A stretch of 64,000 bases of DNA from Bartonella sp. HY328. GTDB taxonomy: Bacteria > Pseudomonadota > Alphaproteobacteria > Rhizobiales > Rhizobiaceae. The notes under the pieces were generated by a model that was not told where the DNA came from, searched no databases, and saw only the letters and a list, made by a program, of their open reading frames with translations. Position 1 is the first letter of the stretch. Every line of letters starts with the position of its first letter. Position numbers and translations under genes: made by a program. The stretch covers positions 2,844,501 to 2,908,500 of the forward strand of contig NZ_CP104883.1 of the NCBI RefSeq assembly GCF_025449335.1. Direction: 5' to 3'. Positions 1 through 9,179 of the stretch are shown here, in pieces.

Positions 1-923
1 TATTCATCACGACGCGACGAAGTTAAAGTTTCTGGATTATCTAAGAACGAACCACCGCGCACAACAAAACCACCAACTGCGCCATGCAAGCGATCAAGTC
101 TGGTTAAGCGAAACGGATCGAGCATAATTTCTTCGGCATTGCCATAAAGATCATAAAGACCAAGGGGATTAGGATTTTTTTGACCAATTGGTTTTGCTTT
201 GCCGCTTGCTGATTGTGCGCCATTATACCAAGCATAATCATCAATAGAGCCATTGGTGAAAAAGCGGCTGTTGCTGCGTTCGGCTGCGCTAACCGATAGA
301 CCACCACGGGTGGCAAATTCCCACTCAACTTCAGTTGGGAGGCGAACATAACCATTTTGCGCGCCAATTGCAGTGAGCTGGGCTAGATCATCCTTGTAAA
401 GCCAAGCATTTAAACGGCGGGTAAATTCCACCGCATCATACCAGCTAATACCCGTTTCAGGTAATGCATCTGGTGGCCCCATACGGGTGGGACATTTTTC
501 GGGACTATCTGCCATCACCGCTTGATATTGCGCATGGCTAATTTCATATTTTCCCATTAAAAAGAAATTGCCGCGCTCATTGGTTAATGCACCACTAATA
601 TGCTCTTCACGGCGATATTCCATATAAGCACGCTCACCCTCAGTCGCGCCAAGGCTTACTGGGCTATCGCTTAAGGGTGCGCTTGTTGAATTTTCGTCCA
701 TAACCACAGTTTGCACGGCACGAAAAACGATTTTGCCATCACAGGGTAAATCAATAACCACATCACCATCTGCAGGCTTTGGGTTCCAAACCCGCATTGT
801 CCACTCAGCAGAAAGTGCGCTACCACTAAATGTGACCCATGATAAAGCAGCAATACTGATGGCAGAAGCACATTTACGCCACGGTTTAAATGATGATAAA
901 ATTGGATTAAATTTATTCAGCAC
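1..923 (-). CDS. TagR-like secreted formylglycine-generating-enzyme (SUMF1) family protein, partial
   Basis: Partial gene running off the left edge; about 307 codons are visible. I start it at GTG 921-923, which overlaps the end of the permease gene and has GGGAGGGG about 8 bases upstream. The product begins MLNKFNPILSS, has a hydrophobic signal segment (residues 18-36), then a short beta-rich stretch (EWTMRVWNPKPADGD, PCDGKIVFRAV), then an FGE/SUMF1 fold from about residue 85 (MGKYEISHAQYQAVM, RLPTEVEWEFATRGG, NPLGLYDLYGNAEE, VVRGGSF). FGE-sulfatase proteins either oxidise sulfatase cysteines or act as non-catalytic binding proteins. The signal peptide, the WNPxP...PC lead-in and the tight coupling to a TagTS-like transporter fit TagR, a periplasmic regulator of type VI secretion signalling. 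The C terminus is not visible, so catalytic cysteines cannot be judged. Family call firm; TagR role inferred. Confidence 0.8.
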   Translation of the reverse strand, partial: MLNKFNPILSSFKPWRKCASAISIAALSWVTFSGSALSAEWTMRVWNPKPADGDVVIDLPCDGKIVFRAVQTVVMDENSTSAPLSDSPVSLGATEGERAYMEYRREEHISGALTNERGNFFLMGKYEISHAQYQAVMADSPEKCPTRMGPPDALPETGISWYDAVEFTRRLNAWLYKDDLAQLTAIGAQNGYVRLPTEVEWEFATRGGLSVSAAERSNSRFFTNGSIDDYAWYNGAQSASGKAKPIGQKNPNPLGLYDLYGNAEEIMLDPFRLTRLDRLHGAVGGFVVRGGSFLDNPETLTSSRRDE

Positions 924-2106
924 GAAGAGCCCCTCCCGGTGCAACAGTCACAAAACGCCATGCCGATAGCGCGGTGACAATAAGAATAAGGAACATAGTT
1001 GCCAAACCTGCAGCGACAAGCTGCATTGGCTCCAAATAGCAATTGGCCGCACCACTGGCAAGACCAAGGGAAAATCGACTATTGATAAAATCTGCAAGGC
1101 CTAAATAAAGTCCAATTGCGGTTAAAAGCCCAATGAGGCCCGTCGTTAAACCAAAACCAGCAACAAACCAAAAGATAGTCGCTTTTGATCCGCCCATAAG
1201 GCGTAAAAGTGCAATATCACGGCGATGCTTGTCAAACACACCTAAAATACTGGCGCTTGCTGCACCAAAATATGAAATGATCAATAAGCTTGCCACCACT
1301 GCAATAATGCCATTTAAAGCCTTTTCAATAGAAACCAGCTTTTCAACATCTGCCGCCCGCGAACTTACCGGATAGCCAAGATCCTCAATCGATTGTGCTA
1401 ATTTGGGCACAAATTCAATTTGCTTGGCATAAAGACGCAGATTAGCGTGGCGTAAGTGCCGCTCAGATATGGGACGCCCAGCAAGCTCTAAGCGATCAAT
1501 CGCAAAACCATCAAGAAAAGACTCAACTTCTTCAACCAATGTTGCATTGACAATCGCCTGACTGCCTGATGCCTGAGCTGCATCAATGAGGGCAGTTATT
1601 TTTAATGGTTGCGCTAATGTTAGCCTATCGCTTTCACGTTGCGTTCGTAAAATGACTTCATCGCCAATTACCACTTTTAAACTATCGGCAACACGTTTTG
1701 AAATAACCGTCTCACCAACATTAGGTGGAGCAATATTTTGCGGTAAAAGGGGATCACCATCGCCGCCCGGCAAAAGCGAAACAGCCTCACGCCCACCATG
1801 ATTTTTTGGAGATAGCCAAGCGCGCGCTGCTAAACCACGGGTTGTTGGTTGAAAAAATCCAACACCTTCAAGCCCTTTAATCTTAGCAAGTTCAGCAACG
1901 CCCAAAGGATGATCGCCGATGAGACGTATTTCAAGATTACGTGGGTCATTACGCAATTCATTAACCAGAGCAGTTAATGTACCGCTTTTCAAACCCCAAA
2001 GCACTAAAATGGGGGCAAGCATGGCGGCAAGCACTAAAAGCGATAAAAAAGCTCCGCGTGGGTGTCCAAGAATTGTACGAAGCCCAAGATAAAAGCCAAG
2101 CCTCAT
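913..2106 (-). CDS. FtsX/LolE-type ABC transporter permease (TagS-like)
   Basis: A 397-residue inner-membrane permease of the MacB/FtsX class. One membrane helix lies near residues 19-39, followed by a large periplasmic domain of about 225 residues, then three C-terminal helices (about 268-290, 310-335 and 360-385). This four-helix layout is usual for FtsX, LolC/E and TagS proteins, which transmit force to the periplasm rather than move small solutes. It overlaps the ATPase gene by four bases (ATGA, 2103-2106) and the SUMF1-type gene by 11 bases, so the three are surely co-translated. ATPase, permease and SUMF1 protein in this order match TagT-TagS-TagR of Pseudomonas-type VI secretion loci. 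A lipoprotein-sorting or MacB-like export role is the alternative. Confidence 0.8.
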   Translation of the reverse strand: MRLGFYLGLRTILGHPRGAFLSLLVLAAMLAPILVLWGLKSGTLTALVNELRNDPRNLEIRLIGDHPLGVAELAKIKGLEGVGFFQPTTRGLAARAWLSPKNHGGREAVSLLPGGDGDPLLPQNIAPPNVGETVISKRVADSLKVVIGDEVILRTQRESDRLTLAQPLKITALIDAAQASGSQAIVNATLVEEVESFLDGFAIDRLELAGRPISERHLRHANLRLYAKQIEFVPKLAQSIEDLGYPVSSRAADVEKLVSIEKALNGIIAVVASLLIISYFGAASASILGVFDKHRRDIALLRLMGGSKATIFWFVAGFGLTTGLIGLLTAIGLYLGLADFINSRFSLGLASGAANCYLEPMQLVAAGLATMFLILIVTALSAWRFVTVAPGGALRAE

Positions 2107-2843
2107 ACCGAAACCTCGCTTATTGTATCATATAAAATAGCCTGCGAAAAACCAGGTTTGATGTTTTCCCGCTCCACCTTTACCAAGCTAAAACCATGAC
2201 GTGTTGCCAAGCCAACATCATGGGTAATCATAACAATTGCAGTACCTGTATACTCTGCAACACTGGTGATCATCTCCATGCAAATATTTGCAGTTTCATC
2301 ATCCAATGCACCCGTTGGCTCATCACACATCAAAAAAGCTGGACGATGAGCAAGCGCACGGGCAATAGCGGTTCTTTGTCGCTGCCCAATTGATAGATCT
2401 TTTGGATGGGCATCACCATCATTGCCAAGGCCAACTGCCTGCAAAAGTGCCATGATATAATCATCATCGCGTCGCCCTGCCAATTTTTGCTGTACGGCAA
2501 CATTTTCCTTAACTGTCAAAAATGAAAAAAGCGGGCTTGTTTGTACCACATAGCCAAAAAGATGAGCGCGCAATTGGGCAAGGCGTCCATTTTCGCGACG
2601 AATAGCTTTGGCACTAACATCAATTGTGCCAAACTCATCGCCAATAAGCTCGAAATAATCAGATGTTTGTGGGCGACTGGCAAGCGCTAATAAATCCATC
2701 GCTGTTGTTTTGCCTGAACCCGTTGCCCCAACAATTGCTTTTTTATCCCCCTCTTGCAACGAAAATGAAGGAATATTTAAGCAAAAGGAACGCTCACGGT
2801 CGGTGAGCGTTTTTGTCATGTTTTCAACAAAAATACGAGCCAA
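2103..2843 (-). CDS. ABC transporter ATP-binding protein (TagT/LolD-like)
   Basis: A 246-residue ABC ATPase partnering the adjacent permease. It has Walker A GATGSGKTT (residues 39-47), Q-loop Q101, an ABC signature LSIGQ (150-154, one change from LSGGQ), Walker B FLMCDE (170-175) and the D-loop GALDD. All residues needed for ATP hydrolysis are present. The short single-domain form and its FtsX-like partner place it with LolD/MacB/TagT rather than with solute importers. It lies 38 bases after the VWA protein gene on the same strand and overlaps the permease start by four bases. Its probable role is powering the TagS-like permease, with the VWA and SUMF1 proteins as periplasmic partners. Confidence 0.85.
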   Translation of the reverse strand: MARIFVENMTKTLTDRERSFCLNIPSFSLQEGDKKAIVGATGSGKTTAMDLLALASRPQTSDYFELIGDEFGTIDVSAKAIRRENGRLAQLRAHLFGYVVQTSPLFSFLTVKENVAVQQKLAGRRDDDYIMALLQAVGLGNDGDAHPKDLSIGQRQRTAIARALAHRPAFLMCDEPTGALDDETANICMEMITSVAEYTGTAIVMITHDVGLATRHGFSLVKVERENIKPGFSQAILYDTISEVSV

Positions 2844-2881
2844 AATAATGTCCCTAATTTGTTATCCCTAAAGGCAAAAGA

Positions 2882-4912
2882 TCACGGTAAGCGATCAAGT
2901 GAAATAGTCGTTACAAACTCACCTGCCGCTGCATCAGATTGCAGTTGCAACCAAGCATTTGGGTCATTATGCACCCGCTCATAAAAGGCAAGTTTCGATT
3001 TTAGATCCAAAATGCGGTCACGTTGCTGCGAGGCTGGCATTTGTACCCAATCCTCGGGTGTTAGGTTAAGAATTTGACTGGTATAGGGTAACCCTTCCAA
3101 ATATTCGCCAAAAGCATCACCTAGCGGTGCATCTGCAGCTAATTGCCGTGGGTCATTTGAAGCACGCGCTGCCAAATCACGAATATCACGGAAAAACTCC
3201 ATAGGATCTCCGCTCATTACCTCACTACGATTAACAATGGTGCGCAAAGTTTCCGACAAGGTAGAAAGCTGGTTTTTGGTGAGCATAATACGAATATCAA
3301 GAGCGGGCTTAATGGCTGGCTGATCAAAGTCACGATCTATCGTCCATGCTTCATAAAAAGCTGGCGCGGCAGTATTTTCTCGCCGCCCTAAATATTCAAG
3401 CTGCATAGCGCGGCTAGCACGGGCAATTTGCGCCGGTGCTGAATTGTCGTCTTCAGCTGGAGCTTCAGTTAAACGACCAGCGGCAATATTATTTAAATCA
3501 GTTACAATTTGGGTTGCGGCTGGGCGAATTTGATCAATAAAACCCGAAACATCGGTAGTCGTAATTGGTGTATAAAGTGTTCCGCCAGCAATACGCGACA
3601 AGCGGCGATAGGCGTCTTCTGCATATTGATGGTCACGTGCACCTTCAGGGGTACGCACATGCAAGGTGGTGATGCGGATACCCTTTTTACGGGCTAGCTC
3701 GTTGATTTCGTCAACAAACAAGGAACCTGCAAAATTGTCGCCATGTTCTGGCTTTCTTGGGCCCGCATCGGTAATCAAAATCATATATTTTAAATCAAAC
3801 GCATCCCAATCACCGGCCTCAAGACCCGCAAAAACACCACCTAGCGCATCTTCATTTATGCCTTGGGTTGAGCGAGTTGCCGTTTTCATCTTGCTAATTT
3901 CAGTTACAAAATCATCGGCGGTGGCAGTTGGCGTCAACCGTTGGAACACTTTGACATGATAGCCAATGCCGCGATTGGTTGTCTCATTTTGACGAAAGCC
4001 GATAAGACCAAAATTAATTGGTTTTCCAGAATCTTCAATATCGCCCTTCAATGTTAAAACAGCATCACGCGTTGCATCAATATAGGGCTGCATCGAAATG
4101 GTGGTATCAATGACAAACATCACACCAGTTTTGGGTTCATTATGAGCAGCTTGTTGACCATTAGCATCATTAGCCGGTTGGTTAGGCGAATTAGGATTTT
4201 GCCCCGCTTGATTTTGTGCTGTGGCTGGTGTTTGTGGATTTTGACCAGCTTGCTCATTTTGCGTGATTGATCCTACCCCTAAAAAGGTACCTTCGGCATC
4301 ATCATGCAACCAGCCTTTTTCAAAGTCTAAAATTGGCAGGAGATAGAAATTCTCGTCAATTGACGGGATATTTTCTGGCTCTAAAGCAATAACTGGACTG
4401 CCTGCTTGTCCTGGGGTTTGACGAAGGGCAGCAATTTTTTCCTTAACGTCACTTGCGCCAATAACATTAACAAGCTTGTTTTTATCAGCAAAGAAAAGTT
4501 GGCGTTCGCGGCCGACTTCAACGCGATTGTTAAAAGCTGCAACAATGGAATGTTTCCAATCAACCGCAAATTCTTGCTTTATCCAGCCCTGCGTCGCACC
4601 ACGGCTATTACCTGCCACTTCCAACACACCATTTTGACGAGCAAACACATAATAAATTTCAAAGGCAGGTAAAGGCTTACCTGCGCTATCGGGTGAATTG
4701 CTTTGCGGTAACAAAATTGCGCCGGGTTTAGTGACAATACGCTGATAAAGGGTTTGCCGTCCTTCTTGCTTTAAAGCTTCACGATCTGCATTTTGCGCAT
4801 GAACTTGCGTTAATGACAGTAATGCAATGAGCAGGCTTACAAGCGCAAGACCTATGACGCGGCCAAAATAGTGAACGTAATTTGGCGCTAAAGAGCGAAA
4901 AGTATGGTTCAT
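2882..4912 (-). CDS. Secreted von Willebrand factor A protein resembling the periplasmic part of PpkA
   Basis: A 676-residue exported protein. A signal peptide (residues 1-40, ending QVHAQ) is followed by an SH3-like segment (about 52-150, with YYVFARQNGVLEVAG and TQGWIK), a Gln/Asn/Pro-rich linker (218-258) and a VWA domain (about 262-460) whose metal-binding MIDAS motif reads DTTISMQ (269-275). The C-terminal 200 residues are helical without a motif I know. The SH3-like plus VWA order and the DTTISMQPYI sequence resemble the C-terminal periplasmic half of PpkA, the type VI secretion threonine kinase. The cytosolic kinase half of PpkA is absent: the protein starts with its own signal peptide. 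Its start overlaps the previous stop by four bases, so it is translationally coupled to the one-pass membrane protein. Likely a periplasmic ligand or metal-dependent adhesion module. Confidence 0.75.
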   Translation of the reverse strand: MNHTFRSLAPNYVHYFGRVIGLALVSLLIALLSLTQVHAQNADREALKQEGRQTLYQRIVTKPGAILLPQSNSPDSAGKPLPAFEIYYVFARQNGVLEVAGNSRGATQGWIKQEFAVDWKHSIVAAFNNRVEVGRERQLFFADKNKLVNVIGASDVKEKIAALRQTPGQAGSPVIALEPENIPSIDENFYLLPILDFEKGWLHDDAEGTFLGVGSITQNEQAGQNPQTPATAQNQAGQNPNSPNQPANDANGQQAAHNEPKTGVMFVIDTTISMQPYIDATRDAVLTLKGDIEDSGKPINFGLIGFRQNETTNRGIGYHVKVFQRLTPTATADDFVTEISKMKTATRSTQGINEDALGGVFAGLEAGDWDAFDLKYMILITDAGPRKPEHGDNFAGSLFVDEINELARKKGIRITTLHVRTPEGARDHQYAEDAYRRLSRIAGGTLYTPITTTDVSGFIDQIRPAATQIVTDLNNIAAGRLTEAPAEDDNSAPAQIARASRAMQLEYLGRRENTAAPAFYEAWTIDRDFDQPAIKPALDIRIMLTKNQLSTLSETLRTIVNRSEVMSGDPMEFFRDIRDLAARASNDPRQLAADAPLGDAFGEYLEGLPYTSQILNLTPEDWVQMPASQQRDRILDLKSKLAFYERVHNDPNAWLQLQSDAAAGEFVTTISLDRLP

Positions 4913-6105
4913 TGGCAGTAATCCTGAAAGGTTGTGCGTTCATCCGCTGTACCAGAATAGCGTTTTTCACGTAAATTATTGCAAAGGCGGGTTATATTTT
5001 CACGCATGGAAGCATCTTGCTCGGCCAATTTGGTCCAGCTTTCAAAAGCACGACGAATATTGGGAGGCGTTATACGATCATTGCCAGTGGCGTTTGATGT
5101 TGGATCATTAGCCTTGGCATACCATTCAAGCGCTGCGCGATTGCCTCTTTCACCAGCACGGTAAATTGCTTCAAAACCAATATCGGTATTGCCACCCTCA
5201 TCATTGCGCAAACTCCGACCAAGATCAAAAAGCCGCTGCGGATCAGTATCGGGTGCTGTTATAAGACCACTCCAACCATCTGGACCAAGAGCAAAATCAC
5301 GCTGTAGCTGCGTTTGTTCAACAACTGGCTCTGGTGGCGTTGGTTCAACTGGATTAGGTTCAGCTGGTGTAGGTTCAGATGGTGTGGGCTGCTGTGGCTC
5401 ATTTGATGCTCCCGGCGTTGCCGGTTCACCGCCTGCAACCTGTTCTGTAGGTTGATTAAAAAATGAACTATAAATAAAATAGCCGCCCACAAGAATGGCA
5501 ACCCAAGCAATGAGCCCAATGATCACAAAAGGCATAACCATAGATTTTTTCTTTGGCACATTGCTACCAAAATTATTTTGTCCAGCAAGCGCTGCATTTA
5601 CTGCATTTTTTATATTTTCATTATGCGAAAATTCAGCTGTGCGCGGCGGTTCAACAGCTGGCGCTGTATCTTGAACTGCCTTAATCTCAGGAGCAGGTTC
5701 TAGCTTTGGCTCTGGCTCCACAGGCTCGGCCGCAAAAACTGGTTCAATCTTTTCTTTTGCTTTTCCGCCATCAATCACACTATTGCGGCTCTTTTTAGGA
5801 GCTGGCGTTACAGGTGGCCAAAAAGCAAAAAAAGCAACTTTACCAGCATTCACTGTTACAGCTTCACCATCAAGCACATAATCAACCACATCAGGTCCCA
5901 GCAAAACGCGTGCGCCACTTGCCATAGTATCAATTTGTATTGGATCAATGCCAAAGGATTGTGCCTGCCAACCATTGGGCCCTAGATTACCTGCGCTATC
6001 AGAGTCACGCGTGATATGAATGACTGCATCATCAGCAATAGGTTCATCAAAAATCAACCAAACATGACCGGGGCCAAATTCCAGAGCGGCAATGATCTCA
6101 GCCAT
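4909..6105 (-). CDS. One-pass membrane protein of unknown function in the srf/tag-like locus
   Basis: About 398 residues. I prefer the ATG at 6103-6105 because GAAGAGG lies just upstream; a GTG 15 bases earlier would itself be part of that ribosome site. Residues 1-100 form a compact beta-rich domain (EFGPGHVWLIFDEPIADDA), then an acidic Pro/Glu linker, one membrane helix (about 191-214, FVIIGLIAWVAILVGGYFIY), a second proline-rich spacer of EPTPxEP units, and a 130-residue C-terminal domain (ALGPDGWSG, GFEAIYRAGERGNRAALEWYA) resembling a short helical repeat. Lys before the helix predicts a cytosolic N terminus and periplasmic C terminus. I do not recognise a family. Its coupling to the VWA gene and its topology suggest it takes the membrane-bridging place that PpkA holds in type VI systems. 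That is inference. Confidence 0.7.
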   Translation of the reverse strand: MAEIIAALEFGPGHVWLIFDEPIADDAVIHITRDSDSAGNLGPNGWQAQSFGIDPIQIDTMASGARVLLGPDVVDYVLDGEAVTVNAGKVAFFAFWPPVTPAPKKSRNSVIDGGKAKEKIEPVFAAEPVEPEPKLEPAPEIKAVQDTAPAVEPPRTAEFSHNENIKNAVNAALAGQNNFGSNVPKKKSMVMPFVIIGLIAWVAILVGGYFIYSSFFNQPTEQVAGGEPATPGASNEPQQPTPSEPTPAEPNPVEPTPPEPVVEQTQLQRDFALGPDGWSGLITAPDTDPQRLFDLGRSLRNDEGGNTDIGFEAIYRAGERGNRAALEWYAKANDPTSNATGNDRITPPNIRRAFESWTKLAEQDASMRENITRLCNNLREKRYSGTADERTTFQDYCQ

Positions 6106-6366
6106 TTTTTCCTCTTCCACATCAATCTTAAAGATAACAAATCTTAAAATAAGTTTGCCTATTACAAATACAAGTTAGCCAAACTGTAAAGACCTTTCCA
6201 TTTGAAAATGAAAAATAGTTTTTTACGCACAGTAATTTAACTTATATCCAGATCATTTCAAAATTTAATTTTGAACAATATCAATATTTTCTAATTATTC
6301 ATCTTTTGTATTTGTTTTTAAGCAAATCAAATACAAGCACCATATTTAAAACCTAAGCAACACTCG
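6106..6366. other. AT-rich spacer between srfC and the one-pass membrane protein gene
   Basis: This gap of about 260 bases carries no open reading frame I can support. It is strongly AT-rich and lacks a clear hairpin followed by a T run on the minus strand. It could hold a promoter for the 6105-to-1 gene group, but no good -35/-10 pair stands out, so read-through from srfC is equally possible. Confidence 0.4.
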
Positions 6367-9066
6367 CTAGTCGGCTGGATGTAATGCATCAATAATTCTC
6401 CCCAAAGCGGCATTTTGTTCAATATCTATGGTTAAACCCTCTTCGCTTTTTGCATTATCGCTAGCAAGTGCCATAAAGGCAATCGCCCAATCTTCTAGCG
6501 TTGTGAGATAGGCTGTTGCTGGCTCAAGGCCGATACCCTTTGCATTAAACGGTGATGGTCCATGATCAAAGACAATGCGTGGCGGCTCGGCATAGTCATT
6601 TTTGGGTCGCTCATTCTTTTCCATAAGTGAAACACCAAGATCGGCGATAAAGCGATTAAGGAAACGCTCGCTCACTAACGCTGCTTTAGAAATTTGCTCA
6701 TCACGGCGATCAACAAAGGCAACTCGCTTAATGGTTTCCGCCATGGCATCAGGCATTTTTAGACGTTTGGCAGCAAAAACAATATCATCAACCATTTCGC
6801 GTAAGTGGCTAGGATCCATTTTAGTTTCCGTCAAGAAATGCGGATTATCGACTTGGCGATAAAGGTGACTTATCCAAGTTGCCATGGCAGCACTTACAAA
6901 TTTTCCCTCGCGACGATTATTGATACTAGACGCGGCTTGCACCGTGTCACCATTATCATCGCTTGTATTTTCCTTTTTTTCCCAAGGACGCAAGCGACGC
7001 GGTGCGCTTGGCGTTGCCACTGCATCTTGGCTAATAGGATGGCGATCCATTTCGATCAATGCTTCGTAAAGTTGATCGGTAATACTAGCATTATCAAGCA
7101 TTAAACCGCTTAGCAATGTACCAAAACGGTGATAGTTTTCCTCTGCAGTGTAAAGAGCGTCCACCACATTGCGTGCGATTTCTTCACGCTCTGCCAAGCG
7201 TTTGCCAAGATCTGTTGTGGTATAAAACGGCTTTAATATTGCTAATAAATCTGTATTTAGCTTGTTAAGACGAAAGGCAATTTGTTGATATTTTATTTCA
7301 GGACGACAAACTGGGGCAAGGCTTTTAGCAATATAGCTTGCACCGCCATCATTAACCCGCATCATTTCATCAAATGCCGTTTGTGGGTCGTTAAAATGCT
7401 CTTGCACATAATCGGTTTCTAAAAAGCCATCACGCAACTCTTTGACCCAATCCTTACGGTCTTCGCGTATATCCACCTCACGCCCACTATCAAAGGTAAA
7501 CATATCGGCATTCATAACATTGGGGTTGCGCATTAAAAACATATTGCGAAATGGCTGTTGCGGTGTCCACTGTTTGACCCATGAATCAGGGCTTGAACCA
7601 AATGGCTTAATCAATGATGCCATCATCCGCCCTTCAAACCGCGTTTTTAACCCCATGGACGAGTCATTAGCCTTTTTTTCAAAATGCATATCAAAACGGG
7701 TTAATACAAAGTATAATAGTGGCGGTTTACCAATACGTTCATTTGGTCGCCCACCATGGGTTGTGGCAATCCAATTGGCTGCAACATCGGCAAGCTGATT
7801 AACGTCTAAATTGCTTTCTTTAACGCAAAACAGCATGGCAGTAATATCTTGCTCATTGCAGTAACGTTGGAAAAGATATTCAACTTTACCACGCAAAATA
7901 AGCGAAGCCATGGTTTCGCGCGGCGCCTCGGTTAAGAAACGTGCTAAACCTTTTGCGCCGCTCTCCTCTTCTTCACCGCTGCCTTGCGGCAAACCACGGG
8001 TGCGATAGCCAGGAAAATCGAGCAAATCCGTATGCTCGAAAAAAGGCCAAGGATTATCAGCAAGATTAATCAATAGTTCCGCTGTAAGTGCAGTAATGAT
8101 CGGCTTATTAAGCGCAACAATTTTGCCATTTGGCGTTGCTACATCAAGCTTAACCGCGTCTTCTTCAATAATATCGCTTAAGGTTTCAACATCAAGGATA
8201 GATTGCTGATCCTCGGCTGAAATATCAATAGCACTAAACGGCACAAATACTTCTTCAGCAAAATTTAAGCTTTGCAAGCTTTTGGCAAGATTAAGATAAA
8301 CATCGCTGATTACCTGATGGCGCCCCCATAAAAGCGATAAAAATTCTGCGAGTTTTGGCAAACTAAGACGCGGTGCAATATCGGCTGCCACTACCCAAAA
8401 CGAGCCAAGACGTTTGGTTAATTCAAACTCGGCAAGGGTTTTATTAAAATATTCTTCCAAGCCCCAAATATCTTCAATGGTAAGACCATTAGGCTCGCCA
8501 CTATCGCCACCACTTTGCGCCGCGCCATTGCGAAAAGGCGCAAGAAATGCCTTAATCTCATCTTCTGTTGGCCAAGTCTCATATCGCCCTGGTTGACCAT
8601 CAAAAAAATAGGCATTGGCAAAAATTTTGATAAGATCGGCATGGCTTAATAGCCGCAAATGAACGGGAAAACCATCAGGGGCAGCTTTTGGGTCACGAAT
8701 GGTAAAGCGGGTTACAAGGCCGGTTGCTTCTTTACCGCGATCTGGATTAATCGTTGTGATATAATTAACTGGCTTTTCCATGCCTTGGAAACGCGCCATT
8801 AAAGCGTCGCCCTTACGGGCTAGCACTGAAATCAAGTGAGACTTTCCTACTTGGCTTGCACCAAATACCGCAACCGCCATTGGTCGGCGCGCAGCTTTTG
8901 ATAGCTGACCAGCATTAACAATACCAAGGCGCAAGGCGCGCTCAATACGGGCTGCTTGATCGCCAACCAATGCGCGATTATTAGCCTTTTGCAACCAATC
9001 AAGCGCCGCACGTGCAGTCTCTTTGGTGGTATCGGCTGCCAAGCCCAAATTTTCATTCGCCTTCAT
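6367..9066 (-). CDS. srfC: SrfC family protein, dynamin-like GTPase (putative virulence factor)
   Basis: An 899-residue cytosolic protein of the SrfC family, named from the Salmonella SsrB-regulated srfABC genes. The GTPase core is readable: P-loop GASQVGKS (69-76), a DxxG switch within DLLDFPGYRTRG (DFPG 350-353) and a T/NKxD-like guanine motif TRFD (456-459) after LLYFVL. The long insert between P-loop and DxxG and the helical C-terminal 400 residues fit a large dynamin-like GTPase. The last motif is degenerate (R for K), so nucleotide preference is uncertain. It follows srfB by 113 bases on the same strand. Salmonella srf genes were proposed as virulence effectors, but no secretion signal is visible and the GTPase fold points to an intracellular mechanical role. 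Confidence 0.85.
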   Translation of the reverse strand: MKANENLGLAADTTKETARAALDWLQKANNRALVGDQAARIERALRLGIVNAGQLSKAARRPMAVAVFGASQVGKSHLISVLARKGDALMARFQGMEKPVNYITTINPDRGKEATGLVTRFTIRDPKAAPDGFPVHLRLLSHADLIKIFANAYFFDGQPGRYETWPTEDEIKAFLAPFRNGAAQSGGDSGEPNGLTIEDIWGLEEYFNKTLAEFELTKRLGSFWVVAADIAPRLSLPKLAEFLSLLWGRHQVISDVYLNLAKSLQSLNFAEEVFVPFSAIDISAEDQQSILDVETLSDIIEEDAVKLDVATPNGKIVALNKPIITALTAELLINLADNPWPFFEHTDLLDFPGYRTRGLPQGSGEEEESGAKGLARFLTEAPRETMASLILRGKVEYLFQRYCNEQDITAMLFCVKESNLDVNQLADVAANWIATTHGGRPNERIGKPPLLYFVLTRFDMHFEKKANDSSMGLKTRFEGRMMASLIKPFGSSPDSWVKQWTPQQPFRNMFLMRNPNVMNADMFTFDSGREVDIREDRKDWVKELRDGFLETDYVQEHFNDPQTAFDEMMRVNDGGASYIAKSLAPVCRPEIKYQQIAFRLNKLNTDLLAILKPFYTTTDLGKRLAEREEIARNVVDALYTAEENYHRFGTLLSGLMLDNASITDQLYEALIEMDRHPISQDAVATPSAPRRLRPWEKKENTSDDNGDTVQAASSINNRREGKFVSAAMATWISHLYRQVDNPHFLTETKMDPSHLREMVDDIVFAAKRLKMPDAMAETIKRVAFVDRRDEQISKAALVSERFLNRFIADLGVSLMEKNERPKNDYAEPPRIVFDHGPSPFNAKGIGLEPATAYLTTLEDWAIAFMALASDNAKSEEGLTIDIEQNAALGRIIDALHPAD

Positions 9067-9140
9067 GCTACTTACCTATTGCAAGTGGTTTTAACCAAAG
9101 CCGATTAAAACCACGATAAAACAAATATAATCTTTTATGA

Positions 9141-9175
9141 CGAAATATTGCTCTTATTTAAACAGCAATATTTCG
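9141..9175 (-). terminator. Hairpin just after srfB
   Basis: Inverted repeat CGAAATATTGCT / AGCAATATTTCG (12-base arms, 11-base loop) ends five bases after the srfB stop. No U-run follows it on the minus strand, so it is more likely an RNA-stability or partial-termination hairpin between srfB and srfC than a full terminator. Confidence 0.5.
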
Positions 9176-9179
9176 ATAT

